Positions 1-8,710 of a stretch of DNA of 64,000 nucleotides are shown one piece after another (position 1 is the first letter of the stretch; each line of letters opens with the position of its first letter). The position numbers and the translations under genes were made by a program. The notes under the pieces were generated by a model that was not told where the DNA came from, searched no databases, and saw only the letters and a program-made list of their open reading frames with translations. The stretch lies in NCBI GenBank assembly GCA_964569085.1, contig CAZMTA010000017.1, positions 20,506 to 84,505 on the forward strand. Reading direction: 5' to 3'. Source of the stretch: JAJCZZ01 sp964569085. GTDB lineage: Bacteria; Gemmatimonadota; Gemmatimonadetes; Longimicrobiales; Gaopeijiaceae.

Positions 1-51
1 CGCCCTCCCCGCCCCACCGCTCCCCTCCGCCCGGAGGATCTCTTCCCGCCC

Positions 52-1296
52 ATGTCCGGCCCTCCTCCGCTCCGGCGTGAGCTGCTCCTCGCCTTCGGGC
101 TCCTCTTCGCGGGAGCGGTCTTCGTGGCGGGCCTCGGGCTCGGGTTCGTCCTCCCGGCGCTGGACTCCTTTCCGGAGATCCTCCTGTTCGTCCTCGCGCT
201 GGTCGTGGGGGACCTGCTGGTGCTCTTCCTCTTCGGCGGGGCGTTCCTCCGGCGACGGCTGGTCGGGCCCATGGAGGAGCTGGCCGGCGACGCCCGTCGC
301 ATCGCCGAGGGGGCCTACCACCATCGCGCCGCCCCGGCCGACAGCCTCGAGATCGAGTCGGTCCGCACCAGCGTGAACGCCATGGCGGACCGCCTCATCC
401 AGGACCAGCGCCTCCTGGCCGAGAACGTGGAGTCCCTGGACCGCACCAACCGCGAGCTCGTGGAGGCACGGGACCAGGTCGTCCAGACGGCCCGGCTGGC
501 GTCTGTGGGCACGCTGGCGGCGGGGATCGCCCACGAGGTGGGCAACCCGCTGGGGGCCATCATGGGCTTCGTGGACGTGGCCAAGCGGCGCGCCAGCAGC
601 GCGGGTGGGGACACGGAGATCCTGGACGCGATCCGGGCGGAAGCGGGCCGGATCGACCGGATCGTCCGGGGGCTCCTGGACTACGCCCGGCCCCGGGACG
701 AGGAGGCCGGGCCCGAGCCGCCGGGGGAGACGGTCCGCCGCGTGCGCGAGCTCCTCGAGGGCCAGGGCCGCCTCGACGGGGTGGACGACCGCTGGCACCT
801 GGAGGCCGACGTGCCCCGGGTGGTCATGGAGCCCCACCGCCTGGAGCAGGTCCTGGTGAACCTCATCCTCAACGCGCTCCACGCCCTGGAGGGCCGGGAG
901 GCCCCCGTCCTGACCGTGCGGCTGGACGAGGAGCCCGGCGAGGTCGAGACGCTCCCCGCCCGCCGGGAGGGCGACCCGCCCGGGGTGAACTACATGCACC
1001 GCCGCCGCGTGTCCCGGGACGACGGCGGACGGGGCGTGGACGGGCTGTTCACGGCGCGCCGGGTGGTGGTCATCCAGGTGGACGACAACGGCCCCGGCAT
1101 CCCCGACGCGGACCACGAGTCCGTCTTCGATCCCTTCTTCACCACCAAGGATCCCGGCGAGGGGACGGGGCTGGGCCTCTCGATCTGCGCCCGCCTGGTG
1201 GACGGCATGGGCGGGCGCATCGAGGCCGGGACCTCGGAGCTCGGGGGCGCCCGATTCACGATCCGCTTGCCCGGCTACGGGGGAGACGACGCATGA
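52..1296 (+). CDS. Membrane sensor histidine kinase (PilS/NtrB-like)
   Basis: Two-component sensor kinase of 414 aa that should phosphorylate the regulator encoded next. Two hydrophobic segments (about residues 10-34 and 41-63) are separated by only a few residues, so there is no periplasmic sensing domain and the input is probably membrane-borne or cytoplasmic. A HAMP-like linker (about 64-118) and a coiled region lead to a HisKA domain with H161 in the motif AGIAHEVGNPL. The HATPase_c domain shows the N-box (LVNLILNAL, near 268-276), DNGPGIP (345-351) and GTGLGLS (371-377). A 40-residue Arg/Glu-rich insert lies between N-box and G1 box. The stop overlaps the next start by four bases (ATGA). 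Position in front of a sigma54 regulator and minor pilins favours a PilS-like role; an NtrB-type nitrogen role is not excluded. Confidence 0.9.
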   Translation: MSGPPPLRRELLLAFGLLFAGAVFVAGLGLGFVLPALDSFPEILLFVLALVVGDLLVLFLFGGAFLRRRLVGPMEELAGDARRIAEGAYHHRAAPADSLEIESVRTSVNAMADRLIQDQRLLAENVESLDRTNRELVEARDQVVQTARLASVGTLAAGIAHEVGNPLGAIMGFVDVAKRRASSAGGDTEILDAIRAEAGRIDRIVRGLLDYARPRDEEAGPEPPGETVRRVRELLEGQGRLDGVDDRWHLEADVPRVVMEPHRLEQVLVNLILNALHALEGREAPVLTVRLDEEPGEVETLPARREGDPPGVNYMHRRRVSRDDGGRGVDGLFTARRVVVIQVDDNGPGIPDADHESVFDPFFTTKDPGEGTGLGLSICARLVDGMGGRIEAGTSELGGARFTIRLPGYGGDDA

Positions 1297-2654
1297 AGAT
1301 CCTGGTGATCGACGACGACAGCGGCCTGCGCCGATCGCTGACCATGATCCTCGAGGACGGCGGCTACGAGGTGGTCCAGGCCACCGACGGCGAGGAGGGG
1401 CTGACCCAGGCCGCCGCCGAGCTGCCGGAGCTGATCCTGTGCGACGTGCGCATGCCCGGCGTGGACGGGCTCGAGTTCCTGCGGCGCTACCAGGCGTCCG
1501 GAGGGGAGGCCCTCGTCCTCATGATGACCGCCTACGGGAGCATGGAGCTGGCCGTGGAGGCCATGAAGGAGGGCGCGTACGACTATCTCCCCAAGCCCTT
1601 CGGCGCCGACGAGGTGCTGCTCACCGTACGGAAGGCGGAGGAGCGGGAGCGCCTCGAGCGGGAGGTGGGACGGCTGCGCAGCGAGGTCCGGGAGGACCGG
1701 CGCTTCGGCGAGATCGTGGCCGGCTCGGCCGCCATGCGGAAGGCGCTCGACGTGGCGGGGAAGGTCGCCCAGCACGCCTCGCCGGTCCTCCTGACCGGCG
1801 CGAGCGGGACGGGGAAGGAGCTGGTGGCCCGACTCATCCACCGCGAGAGCCCCCGGCGGGACCAGGCCTTCGTCCCGGTGAACTGCGGAGGCATCCCGGA
1901 CCAGCTCCTGGAGTCGGAGTTCTTCGGCCACGTGAAGGGCGCCTTCACCGGGGCCGACCGGGACAAGGAGGGGCTCTTCGCCGCCGCCGACGGCGGCACT
2001 CTCTTCCTGGACGAGGTCGGGGAGCTCCCGGCCTCCCTCCAGGTCAAGCTCCTCCGGGCGCTCCAGGAAGGCGAGGTCCGGCGGGTCGGGGACACGGGAA
2101 CCCGCACCGTGGACGTGCGGATCATCTCCGCCACCAACCTGGATCTCGACGAAGCCGTGGAGGCGGGCGACTTCCGGGAGGACCTGTACTACCGGCTCGC
2201 CGTGGTGCCCATCCACCTCCCGCGCCTCCGGGACCGGCCCGAGGAGATCCCCGAGCTGGTGCGCCACATCCTGGACCGGCAGAGCCGCCGCATGCGCATC
2301 GAGATCGAGGGGGTGGAGCCCGAGGCCATGGAGGTGCTCCTCGAGTACCCGTGGCCGGGCAACATCCGGGAGCTGGAGAACGTGCTGGAGCGGGCGCTGG
2401 TCCTGACCGAGGGGCCCCGGGTGGCCCTGGACGACCTGCCGGAGTCGGTCCGGGTGCCGTCGCCGGAAGCGCGCCTTCCCACGGCGGTGGACGGAGACGA
2501 CCTCTCGGTGAAGCGCCACGGGGCCCGCCTGGAGAAGCACCTCATCGAGCTGGCCCTGGACCGCACCGGTGGCAACAAGACCCAGGCGGCGGAGCTCCTG
2601 GAGCTCTCACCCCGGGCGCTCCGCTACAAGATCCAGGAGTACGGGGTCCAGTAG
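1293..2654 (+). CDS. Sigma54-dependent response regulator (PilR/NtrC-like)
   Basis: Transcription activator of 453 aa acting with sigma54 RNA polymerase. The N-terminal receiver is intact: acidic pocket D7-D9, phospho-acceptor D51 in LCDVRMPG, T79 and K101. The AAA+ domain has Walker A GASGTGKE (169-176), the sigma54-contact loop GAFTGA (216-221) and Walker B GGTLFLDE (234-241). The last 45 residues form a Fis-type helix-turn-helix (GGNKTQAAELLELSPRALRYK). It overlaps the kinase gene by four bases and is followed 12 bases later by minor-pilin genes, so control of pilus genes is likely. Dyads plus a -24/-12-like element at 8574-8666 are a candidate target. Being cognate to the kinase is inferred from coupling. 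Confidence 0.92.
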   Translation: MKILVIDDDSGLRRSLTMILEDGGYEVVQATDGEEGLTQAAAELPELILCDVRMPGVDGLEFLRRYQASGGEALVLMMTAYGSMELAVEAMKEGAYDYLPKPFGADEVLLTVRKAEERERLEREVGRLRSEVREDRRFGEIVAGSAAMRKALDVAGKVAQHASPVLLTGASGTGKELVARLIHRESPRRDQAFVPVNCGGIPDQLLESEFFGHVKGAFTGADRDKEGLFAAADGGTLFLDEVGELPASLQVKLLRALQEGEVRRVGDTGTRTVDVRIISATNLDLDEAVEAGDFREDLYYRLAVVPIHLPRLRDRPEEIPELVRHILDRQSRRMRIEIEGVEPEAMEVLLEYPWPGNIRELENVLERALVLTEGPRVALDDLPESVRVPSPEARLPTAVDGDDLSVKRHGARLEKHLIELALDRTGGNKTQAAELLELSPRALRYKIQEYGVQ

Positions 2655-2666
2655 TCCCGGGGGAGC

Positions 2667-3161
2667 ATGGAGGGGGCCCGGGGTCGGGGGCACCTTGTCT
2701 CCATGCCTCCTCGCGCCCCCGTCCGCCGGGCCCGCACCCGCGGGCACACCCTGGCCGAGATGGCCGTGGGCCTCCTGCTCCTGGCCTCCCTCCTGGGCAC
2801 GGCGCTCCCCGGCCTCCGCGGGCTGGCCGACGGGGCCGCGGTGGCCGGGGCCCGGGAGGAGGTCGTGGCGGCCCTGTCGGAGGCCCGGGGCGCGGCGGTG
2901 GGGCGGGGAGGGTCCGCCCTCCTGCTGGACGCCGGCGCGGGCCGGGTCACGGTGCGCGTCGGGGCCGACTCCCTCCTGGACGTCTCCCTCGCCCGCCGGT
3001 ACGGGGTGGCGCTGGCCCTCTCCCGGGGCCGCGCCGTGGCCGAGCTCGACTTCGACGCCCTGGGGCTGGGGCGGGTCGCCAGCGAGAGCGTCCGCATCAC
3101 CCGCGGGGCCGCGGAGGCCCGCCTCGTGATCTCGGGCTACGGCCGTGTGCGTCGGCGCTGA
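2667..3161 (+). CDS. FimT/GspH-like minor prepilin (cluster I)
   Basis: Small type IV pilin-like protein, 164 aa from this ATG. The class III prepilin site is clear: a basic leader ending in RTRG, cleavage G26/H27, then HTLAEMAVGLLLLASLL with Glu at +5 (E31) and one hydrophobic N-terminal helix. The rest is a GspH/FimT-like Ala/Gly-rich domain. A second ATG at 2703 would give a more usual 14-residue leader; the purine run before 2667 sits too close to the ATG to decide, so either start is possible. First gene of a four-gene minor-pilin set that overlaps gene to gene. The protein would be processed by the prepilin peptidase at 50188 and assembled at the pilus tip. Confidence 0.75.
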   Translation: MEGARGRGHLVSMPPRAPVRRARTRGHTLAEMAVGLLLLASLLGTALPGLRGLADGAAVAGAREEVVAALSEARGAAVGRGGSALLLDAGAGRVTVRVGADSLLDVSLARRYGVALALSRGRAVAELDFDALGLGRVASESVRITRGAAEARLVISGYGRVRRR

Positions 3162-3477
3162 GACCCGGGGCTTCACCCTGACCGAGCTGCTCGTCACGCT
3201 CGTCGTGCTGGAGGTGGGGCTCCTGGGGGTGGTGGGCACGCTCGCCCTCGCGTCCCGGACGCTGGCCGAGGCCGAGGCGCTGGAGCGGCTCGTGGACGAG
3301 GCCGGGGCCGTCCGGGACTCCCTGGCCGGGATCCCGGGCGCGGGCGCCGGGGCGCGGGAGACGCCTTGGGGGGTGGTGCGCTGGAACGCCCCACGGAACG
3401 GCGCCGTGGCTCTGGAGCTGGTCCCCGGGGGAGGGGCGGTCCATCGGGTGCTGGTGCCCGTGGGAGAGGGCGGGTGA
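3145..3477 (+). CDS. PilV/GspI-like minor prepilin (cluster I)
   Basis: Short pilin-like protein, 110 aa, GTG start overlapping the previous gene by 17 bases. Leader of nine residues ends in TRG, followed by FTLTELLVTLVVLEVGLLG, with Glu at +5 (E14) and the typical hydrophobic helix. The helix shows the VGLLGV pattern common in PilV/GspI proteins. The remaining domain is small and Gly/Pro-rich with no further recognisable motif. It is shorter than most PilV proteins. Its stop overlaps the next start (GTGA), so the four pilins are probably made in fixed proportion. Confidence 0.72.
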   Translation: MCVGAETRGFTLTELLVTLVVLEVGLLGVVGTLALASRTLAEAEALERLVDEAGAVRDSLAGIPGAGAGARETPWGVVRWNAPRNGAVALELVPGGGAVHRVLVPVGEGG

Positions 3478-4229
3478 GCCCGGGTGCGGGGCGCCGGGGG
3501 CCGGCGCGGCGGTGCGGGGCCTCCCTCCTGGAGACCCTGGTGGCCCTCCTCGTCGGCCTCCTCCTCCTGCACCTGGTGCTCCGGATCGTGGGGGCCGCCT
3601 CCGCGGCCGTTGAGGTCGGAGCCACCCGCTCGGACCGGTTGACGACGGTGCGGATGGCGCGGTGGCGGGCCGCGGCGGACGCGTGGGCGGCGGGGCCGGA
3701 GGGCCTCCGGGCCGGCGGGGATTCGCTGGCGCTCCGGGCGGTGCGGGGTGGGCTCGTGGGGTGCGGGCTGGGGGACGGGGTGTGGAGCGCCCTGGCGGAG
3801 GGGGCGCGCCACCCCGACCCGGACAAGGACTCGGTCCAGCTCCTCCAGCCGGGAGGCGCGTGGAGCGTCCACGCGCTGGAGGCGCTCGTCCCCCCCGGAG
3901 CCGACTGCTCGTCCGGGTCGGGGGGGAGGCCGGTGGGGCTGGTCCTGGACCCGCCCCCGTCCGCGCCCCCGGTGGCCGGCCGCTATTTCGAGCGCGGGAG
4001 CTACCACCTGGCCGACGGCGCGCTCCGGTGGCGCCGGGGGGACGGCGGTCGCCAGCCGCTCACGCCGGAGGTCCTGGAACGGTCGCGAGCCGGGGACGTG
4101 GGCATGGAGGCCGGGGCCGTGTGGCTGCGCTTCCGGCCGGTCCCGGCGCGCCGCGCGGGGGCCGGGGGCACGGCCGCCGGAAGGATGTGGCGGGTGCCGG
4201 CGCCGCGGGGGAGGTCCGACGGTGGCTGA
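3474..4229 (+). CDS. PilW/GspJ-like minor prepilin (cluster I)
   Basis: Pilin-like protein of 251 aa using the GTG that overlaps the upstream stop (GTGA at 3474). The open frame extends further upstream, but the overlap and the normal 15-residue leader support this start. The leader ends RRCG, cleavage before ASLLETLVALLVGLLLLHLV, with Glu at +5 (E20). The soluble part is rich in Gly and Arg and contains two Cys (in LVGCGL and GADCSSG) that could form a disulfide. By position (third of FimT-PilV-PilW-PilX) it matches PilW/GspJ. Sequence similarity beyond the N-terminus cannot be judged by eye. Confidence 0.7.
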   Translation: MSPGAGRRGPARRCGASLLETLVALLVGLLLLHLVLRIVGAASAAVEVGATRSDRLTTVRMARWRAAADAWAAGPEGLRAGGDSLALRAVRGGLVGCGLGDGVWSALAEGARHPDPDKDSVQLLQPGGAWSVHALEALVPPGADCSSGSGGRPVGLVLDPPPSAPPVAGRYFERGSYHLADGALRWRRGDGGRQPLTPEVLERSRAGDVGMEAGAVWLRFRPVPARRAGAGGTAAGRMWRVPAPRGRSDGG

Positions 4230-5328
4230 GGAGCCCGGGGGGGCGGGGGGAGAAGGGGCGAGCCGGGATGCCGGGGGCTTCGTCCTGGCCCTGGCGGTGG
4301 TGGCGCTCCTGGGGCTCACGCTCCTCGCCCACGGCGCCCTGGTGCTGGCCCGGCACGAGGCCCGTCTGGCCCGGACGAGCCTTGGGCTTTTCGAGGCGTC
4401 GAGCCGGGCCGCCGTGGAGCTGGCGGGGCCTGCCGCCGTCGAGGGCCTCCCCCGGGAGCTGGGCGTCCAGGGCGAGGACGTGCTGCGGCGGAGCGGCCCC
4501 GAGGGCTCCGTCCACACGGTGCGCCGGCGGGTGGGACGGGAGTGGTGGGTGGTGGAGGTCGAGGTGCGGCCGCCGGGCCCCTGGCCCACGGGCGCGCGGC
4601 TGCGGGCGCCGGCGTGGGCGCCGGAGCTGGCGGCCCGGGTGGCGGCGGCGGGGGCGGTGGTGGAGGTCCGGCCCGGCGCCCCCGTGGAGGGCGCCGGGCG
4701 GGTGGACGGGAGTCGGGTCCGCGCGCCTCCCGCCGGGCGGGGCGGGCTGGCGTGCCACCGGTGGGACCCGGCGCTCGACTCGCTGGGGCTGGGGAGCCTG
4801 CCGGGGGTGGGCCCGGCCCACCGGGAGGGGCCGTGGCCGGCGCTGGGGCTCCTGGGACCGGACACGCTCCTGGCCCGGGCACCGGTCCGGGTCTCCGGGT
4901 CGGGGACGCCCACACCCACCGGCGGGCTCGGGGGGTGCGGCGAGGGCGGGGCGTGGAGCTGGGGCGATCCGCGCCCGTCGGCGACCCGGTGCGCCGGCTT
5001 CATGGTGGTGCGGGGCGCCCCGGGCGACCTGGAGGTGCGGGGCGGCGTGGGGCAGGGGCTGTTCGTGGTGCGGGGGGACCTGGGGCTGGAGGAGGGCGCG
5101 GACCTGAGGGGGCTGGTCCTGGTGGGCGGGCGCCTCACGCTCCGGGGGGGCTCGCGGATCCACGGCCTCGCCCAGGCCGGGGGCGGGGTGGCCGTGGAGG
5201 AGGGGAGCGAGGTGGTGGGGTCGGCCTGCTGGGCCGCCGAGGCCCTGGCGGCGGGGTGGAGTCGGATGGGGGCGGCCGTGCGTCCTCCGGGAGGGCCGCC
5301 TCCGGTGCCCCTGCCGCCGCGACCCTAG
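4222..5328 (+). CDS. PilX/GspK-like minor pilin (cluster I)
   Basis: Last gene of the first minor-pilin set; 368 aa from the GTG at 4222, which overlaps the previous stop by eight bases. The N-terminus has a prepilin-like site (AGG/F) and the helix FVLALAVVALLGLTLLAHGAL, but position +5 is Leu, not Glu. Loss of E5 is typical of GspK/PilX members that cap the pseudopilus. The C-terminal third (about 276-330) has beta-helix-like Gly/hydrophobic alternation, with GQGLFVVRGDLGL closely matching GQGILLLDGDLDL in the PilX-like protein of the second cluster. The TAG stop interlocks with the stop of the convergent gene in a CTAG. Confidence 0.68.
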   Translation: MAEEPGGAGGEGASRDAGGFVLALAVVALLGLTLLAHGALVLARHEARLARTSLGLFEASSRAAVELAGPAAVEGLPRELGVQGEDVLRRSGPEGSVHTVRRRVGREWWVVEVEVRPPGPWPTGARLRAPAWAPELAARVAAAGAVVEVRPGAPVEGAGRVDGSRVRAPPAGRGGLACHRWDPALDSLGLGSLPGVGPAHREGPWPALGLLGPDTLLARAPVRVSGSGTPTPTGGLGGCGEGGAWSWGDPRPSATRCAGFMVVRGAPGDLEVRGGVGQGLFVVRGDLGLEEGADLRGLVLVGGRLTLRGGSRIHGLAQAGGGVAVEEGSEVVGSACWAAEALAAGWSRMGAAVRPPGGPPPVPLPPRP

Positions 5329-8300
5329 GGCCCGCCGGGACTCGCGGTCGCGCCCGCGCGGCGGGCGGCGCCCTCGGCGTCCCGGACGACCCGCTCCAGG
5401 TAGCGGTTGCGGAGGTTCCACGGCGCTCGGTCGGTCCGCTCCTGGAGGAGCGCCCACGCGCGGCGGGCCATGGCGGGCCGTCCCAGCCGGAGGTTGGCGA
5501 TCACGGACACGTCCAGGAGGACGGTGGGGCGGACCCAGCCCTCGCCGTCGGACACGGGACCCAGGAGCACCTCGGCGGCCGCGGCGGCCTTCCCCCAGTC
5601 CTGGGTGGCCGTCCCGTGGAGGAGGTCGACGGAGGCGCGAGCCTCCGCCGGGGGGTCGCCGGCCTCCAGCGTGCGGTAGACCGCGCCGTAGAAGGTGGAG
5701 TCGGCCCACCCCACGGTGCCCCAGTGGAGGCCGCGCTCGGTCCGGTCGAAGAGGCGGGCCCACGCCAGCCACTCGGCCTCGTTCACGGGAGGGGAGGACG
5801 CCATGGCCAGGAAGTCGCCGAGCTGGATGAGCCGGTCTCCCCACTCGGGCAGCCCCGTCGGGGTCGCCGCTCCCCCGGTGGCCAGCGCCTCCCGCATCCA
5901 GGCCGCGCGCGTCCAGGTCTCCAGGGGCTCCACGCCCAGGGCCGGCAGCCGGCGGTAGGCCACCGGTCCCCGGCGCGCCCCCTCCAGGTTCGGCACCAGC
6001 TCGACCCGGTTCGACGCGAAGCTGTAGAGGCCTTCCGCGAACCGCCCCAGGAAGCGGGCCCGTTCGGCGCCGGCGTCCACCACGGGCCGGTAGTCCGAGT
6101 TGGCGCGCAGCCCCGGGTCGTCCAGGAGGGGCCGGAACGTGTCCTGGTCGAAGACGTAGAGCGCCGCCATGTGCTCCGGACGGAAGGGCGGCACCCGGGA
6201 GAGGATGGCCTGGACCCCGTCCCACCCGAGGACGGACCAGTCGGGTTCCAGGACCGCGTCCTCTCCTCCTGCCACCACGACGAGATCGGCCGCCCCCACC
6301 AGGTACGCCCGGTACCGGGGGAAGGCCCGGTCCAGGGCCGCCAGCATGGAGAGGAAGAGGTCGTCGTCGAGCTCGTAGAGCTGCATCCACTGGGCCAGGA
6401 CGCCGTCGTCCGACAGGTAGCTCCGGATCCGACGGTAGAACTCCTCGGTGAAGAGGCTGGCCGTTCCGCTCACCCACGGGTTGCTCGGCTCCGCGAAGAC
6501 CAGGTCGAAGCGTTCCTGCCGGTGGGCGAAGTACGACTTGGCGTCGTCGAAGACGAAGGTCGAGCGCGGGTCCTCGAAGACGGCCTGGTTCGCGGGGAGG
6601 AAGACGAAGGAGCCCTCCACCATGCGACGCTCGATCTCCACGTTGACCAGACGCTCCACCGCGGGCGAGCCCAGGAGGGTCACGCCGGTCATCCCCGAGC
6701 CGTGGCCCACGTTGGCCACCGTGCGGGCGTCGGGGACGTGGGCCAGCCCCACCAGGGGAGCCAGGACCTGCGTGGTGAAGTCCCGGCCCGCGGGGAGGGG
6801 GGTGGGCGGGAGGGTGTCGCTCCGGGGGGCGAGCCAGCGGGGCCCCATGGAGGCGTCGGGCTTCCCGTTGGTGGAGAGCACGACGAGACCGTCGGAGAGC
6901 CCCACCCACGCGGCCACCGTGGCGGTCCGCCCGTCCTCGTGGTAGAGGACCCGGCGGGTCCCGGCCTCTGGGATCCGCCCCGTCCGGAAGACCCCGCTGG
7001 TGAGGAGGGGCCCCTCGAGGGAGACGGTGGAGCCCACGACCAGCAGCGTCACCGTCGCCGTGGCGGCGGCCAGGAAGGCGGGCCGCGACCCCGCGCCCCT
7101 CAGCCGGCCGCTCAGGTGGAGGAGCCCGACGCCCAGGGCCACGTCCAGGGCGGCCCCCGCCAGGAGGAGGCCTTCCAGGCCCAGCCAGGGAAGGAGGACC
7201 AGCCCCGCCAGCCCCACCCCGAGCACCGAGCCCACCGTGTTCCACCCGTAGACCAGGCCGATGGAGCGCTCGCCGTGGCCGGCCCGCAGGAGCGCTCCGG
7301 TCACCAGCGGCAGCGTCGTGCCGGCCAGGACGGTGGAGGGGAGCATGACCGCGAGGCAGAGCCCGTAGCGGCCCAGGTTGAAGAGGAGCCAGCCGTCGTC
7401 CCGGGCCGGGAGGGCGCCCACCATCCACGCGACGGCGTCGAAGGAGGCCAGGTAGAGGGGAAGGGTGGCGACGGCGGCCAGCCCCATGAGCACCTGCACG
7501 AAGCCCAGGAGCCGGACGGGGTCGGGGCTCCGGTCCACCCGGCTGCGGATCAGCCAGGCGCCCAGCGCCAGCCCCAGGATGAAGGCCGACAGCATCAGCT
7601 CGAAGGCGTGGGTGGCGCTCCCCAGCACCAGCGAGAGCATCCGGATCCACCCGATCTCGTAGGCGAAGGACGCCACCGCGGTCCCCAGGCTCACGGCGAC
7701 CATGGCCCGGAGGAGGAACGTGGGATCCCAGCCGGCCAGGGCCTGGGGGACCTCGACCTCGACCGCCCCCGGGACGCCGTCGGCGCCGTGGGCCGTCGTC
7801 GGGAGCGTCCCGCCCACCCGCCAGGCCAGGAGCCCGGCAGCCGCGCTGAGCGCGCCCGCCGCCACCAGGGTGCCGGGCAGCCCCAGCCAGGCCAGCCCCG
7901 CGAAGCCGGCCAGGAGGACGCCGGCGGCGCCCCCGAGGGTGTTCAACAGATAGACGGTGGCCACCCCGCGCCCCGGCCGGGGCCCGTCCAGCCGCACGAG
8001 GCCGGCGGCCATCAGGGGGAAGGTGGTCCCCAGGACCACGGCCTGGGGGAGGACCAGGAGCGCCGCCAGGCCCCATCGGACGCCCCCCACGAGCCCGGGA
8101 GAGCCCAGCGCCGGGAAGAGGTGGTCGTATGCCAGGCCCGTCACCGCGGTGAAGACGGGGTGGAAGGCGAGCGCGGCCACGGCCAGCACGCCCTCGGCGG
8201 CGGCGTACGCCACCAGGGGGCGGGCCAGGCGCCGCGACCGCTCCGCCACCAGGAGCGAGCCCAGCGCCATCCCCCCGAGGTACACGGCCAGGACGAGGAC

Positions 8301-8417
8301 CTGGGCGTAGGCCCCGTGCCCCACGAAGAGGGAGAGGTACCGGCTCCACACGACCTCGTAGGCCAGCCCGGCCACCCCGGAGGCGACGAAGGCTGCGTAG
8401 ACGAGGGCTCGGGCCAT
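5325..8417 (-). CDS. Fused MFS-like membrane / spermidine synthase-like protein
   Basis: Large protein of 1030 aa from the ATG at 8417; an in-frame extension to 8549 is a Pro/Arg-rich stretch and unlikely to be coding. The N-terminal half (about 1-480) has some twelve or more hydrophobic helices in two repeats: LAYEVVWSRYLSLF and FAYEIGWIRMLSLV mark equivalent positions. The following Rossmann domain (about 560-760) has NVGHGSGMTG as the SAM-type glycine loop and FAEPSNPWVSG, the signature of fused family members in place of the aspartates used by true SpeE. The C-terminal region is probably helical repeats. Polyamine synthesis should therefore not be assumed; the family's function is largely unknown. 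It converges on the first pilin operon and diverges from the second. Confidence 0.85.
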   Translation of the reverse strand: MARALVYAAFVASGVAGLAYEVVWSRYLSLFVGHGAYAQVLVLAVYLGGMALGSLLVAERSRRLARPLVAYAAAEGVLAVAALAFHPVFTAVTGLAYDHLFPALGSPGLVGGVRWGLAALLVLPQAVVLGTTFPLMAAGLVRLDGPRPGRGVATVYLLNTLGGAAGVLLAGFAGLAWLGLPGTLVAAGALSAAAGLLAWRVGGTLPTTAHGADGVPGAVEVEVPQALAGWDPTFLLRAMVAVSLGTAVASFAYEIGWIRMLSLVLGSATHAFELMLSAFILGLALGAWLIRSRVDRSPDPVRLLGFVQVLMGLAAVATLPLYLASFDAVAWMVGALPARDDGWLLFNLGRYGLCLAVMLPSTVLAGTTLPLVTGALLRAGHGERSIGLVYGWNTVGSVLGVGLAGLVLLPWLGLEGLLLAGAALDVALGVGLLHLSGRLRGAGSRPAFLAAATATVTLLVVGSTVSLEGPLLTSGVFRTGRIPEAGTRRVLYHEDGRTATVAAWVGLSDGLVVLSTNGKPDASMGPRWLAPRSDTLPPTPLPAGRDFTTQVLAPLVGLAHVPDARTVANVGHGSGMTGVTLLGSPAVERLVNVEIERRMVEGSFVFLPANQAVFEDPRSTFVFDDAKSYFAHRQERFDLVFAEPSNPWVSGTASLFTEEFYRRIRSYLSDDGVLAQWMQLYELDDDLFLSMLAALDRAFPRYRAYLVGAADLVVVAGGEDAVLEPDWSVLGWDGVQAILSRVPPFRPEHMAALYVFDQDTFRPLLDDPGLRANSDYRPVVDAGAERARFLGRFAEGLYSFASNRVELVPNLEGARRGPVAYRRLPALGVEPLETWTRAAWMREALATGGAATPTGLPEWGDRLIQLGDFLAMASSPPVNEAEWLAWARLFDRTERGLHWGTVGWADSTFYGAVYRTLEAGDPPAEARASVDLLHGTATQDWGKAAAAAEVLLGPVSDGEGWVRPTVLLDVSVIANLRLGRPAMARRAWALLQERTDRAPWNLRNRYLERVVRDAEGAARRAGATASPGGP

Positions 8418-8573
8418 GGCTGCGCCACCGGGCTGGGGGGAGGGGCGGGTCCGGCGGGGATTCTCGCCGGGGTGTGGGCCGGGGGGCAAGGCGCGGAGCG
8501 GACTACGCCTCCATCCGGTGCTTCCCGGGGCGTGCGCCGGGGGAAACATATGACCACCTTACCGGCGAACTTC

Positions 8574-8607
8574 TTTCCCCGAGCCGGAAAACATTCCCCG
8601 ACCGGAA
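8574..8607 (+). promoter_or_regulatory. Two candidate activator-binding dyads
   Basis: Two near-identical imperfect palindromes stand side by side: TTTCCCCGAGCCGGAAA (8574-8590, arms TTTCC/GGAAA) and TTCCCCGACCGGAA (8594-8607, arms TTCC/GGAA). Related half-sites CCGGGGGAAAC (8537-8547) and CCCGGGGAAACC (8617-8628) flank them. They lie about 70-105 bases upstream of the predicted start of transcription from the -24/-12-like element at 8651, the usual place for an NtrC-type enhancer. Assignment to the regulator at 1293 is inference. Confidence 0.45.
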
Positions 8608-8650
8608 CCTTTGCGGCCCGGGGAAACCGCGTGAATATTGACCTCTCGGA

Positions 8651-8666
8651 TGGTATGGAACTTGAT
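8651..8666 (+). promoter_or_regulatory. Possible -24/-12 (sigma54) promoter for minor-pilin cluster II
   Basis: TGGTATGGAACTTGAT keeps the GG at -24, the correct ten-base gap and TTG at -12, but has GA instead of the usual GC and T for C at one further position, so the match is moderate. It lies 45 bases before the FimT-like start at 8711 and just downstream of paired dyads. Sigma54 promoters in front of pilin genes are well known in PilR-controlled systems. Confidence 0.4.
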
Positions 8667-8710
8667 CCTCCACGTCGGCGCAGTCTCCCTGCGCGTCCCT
8701 GCGAGCCCGA

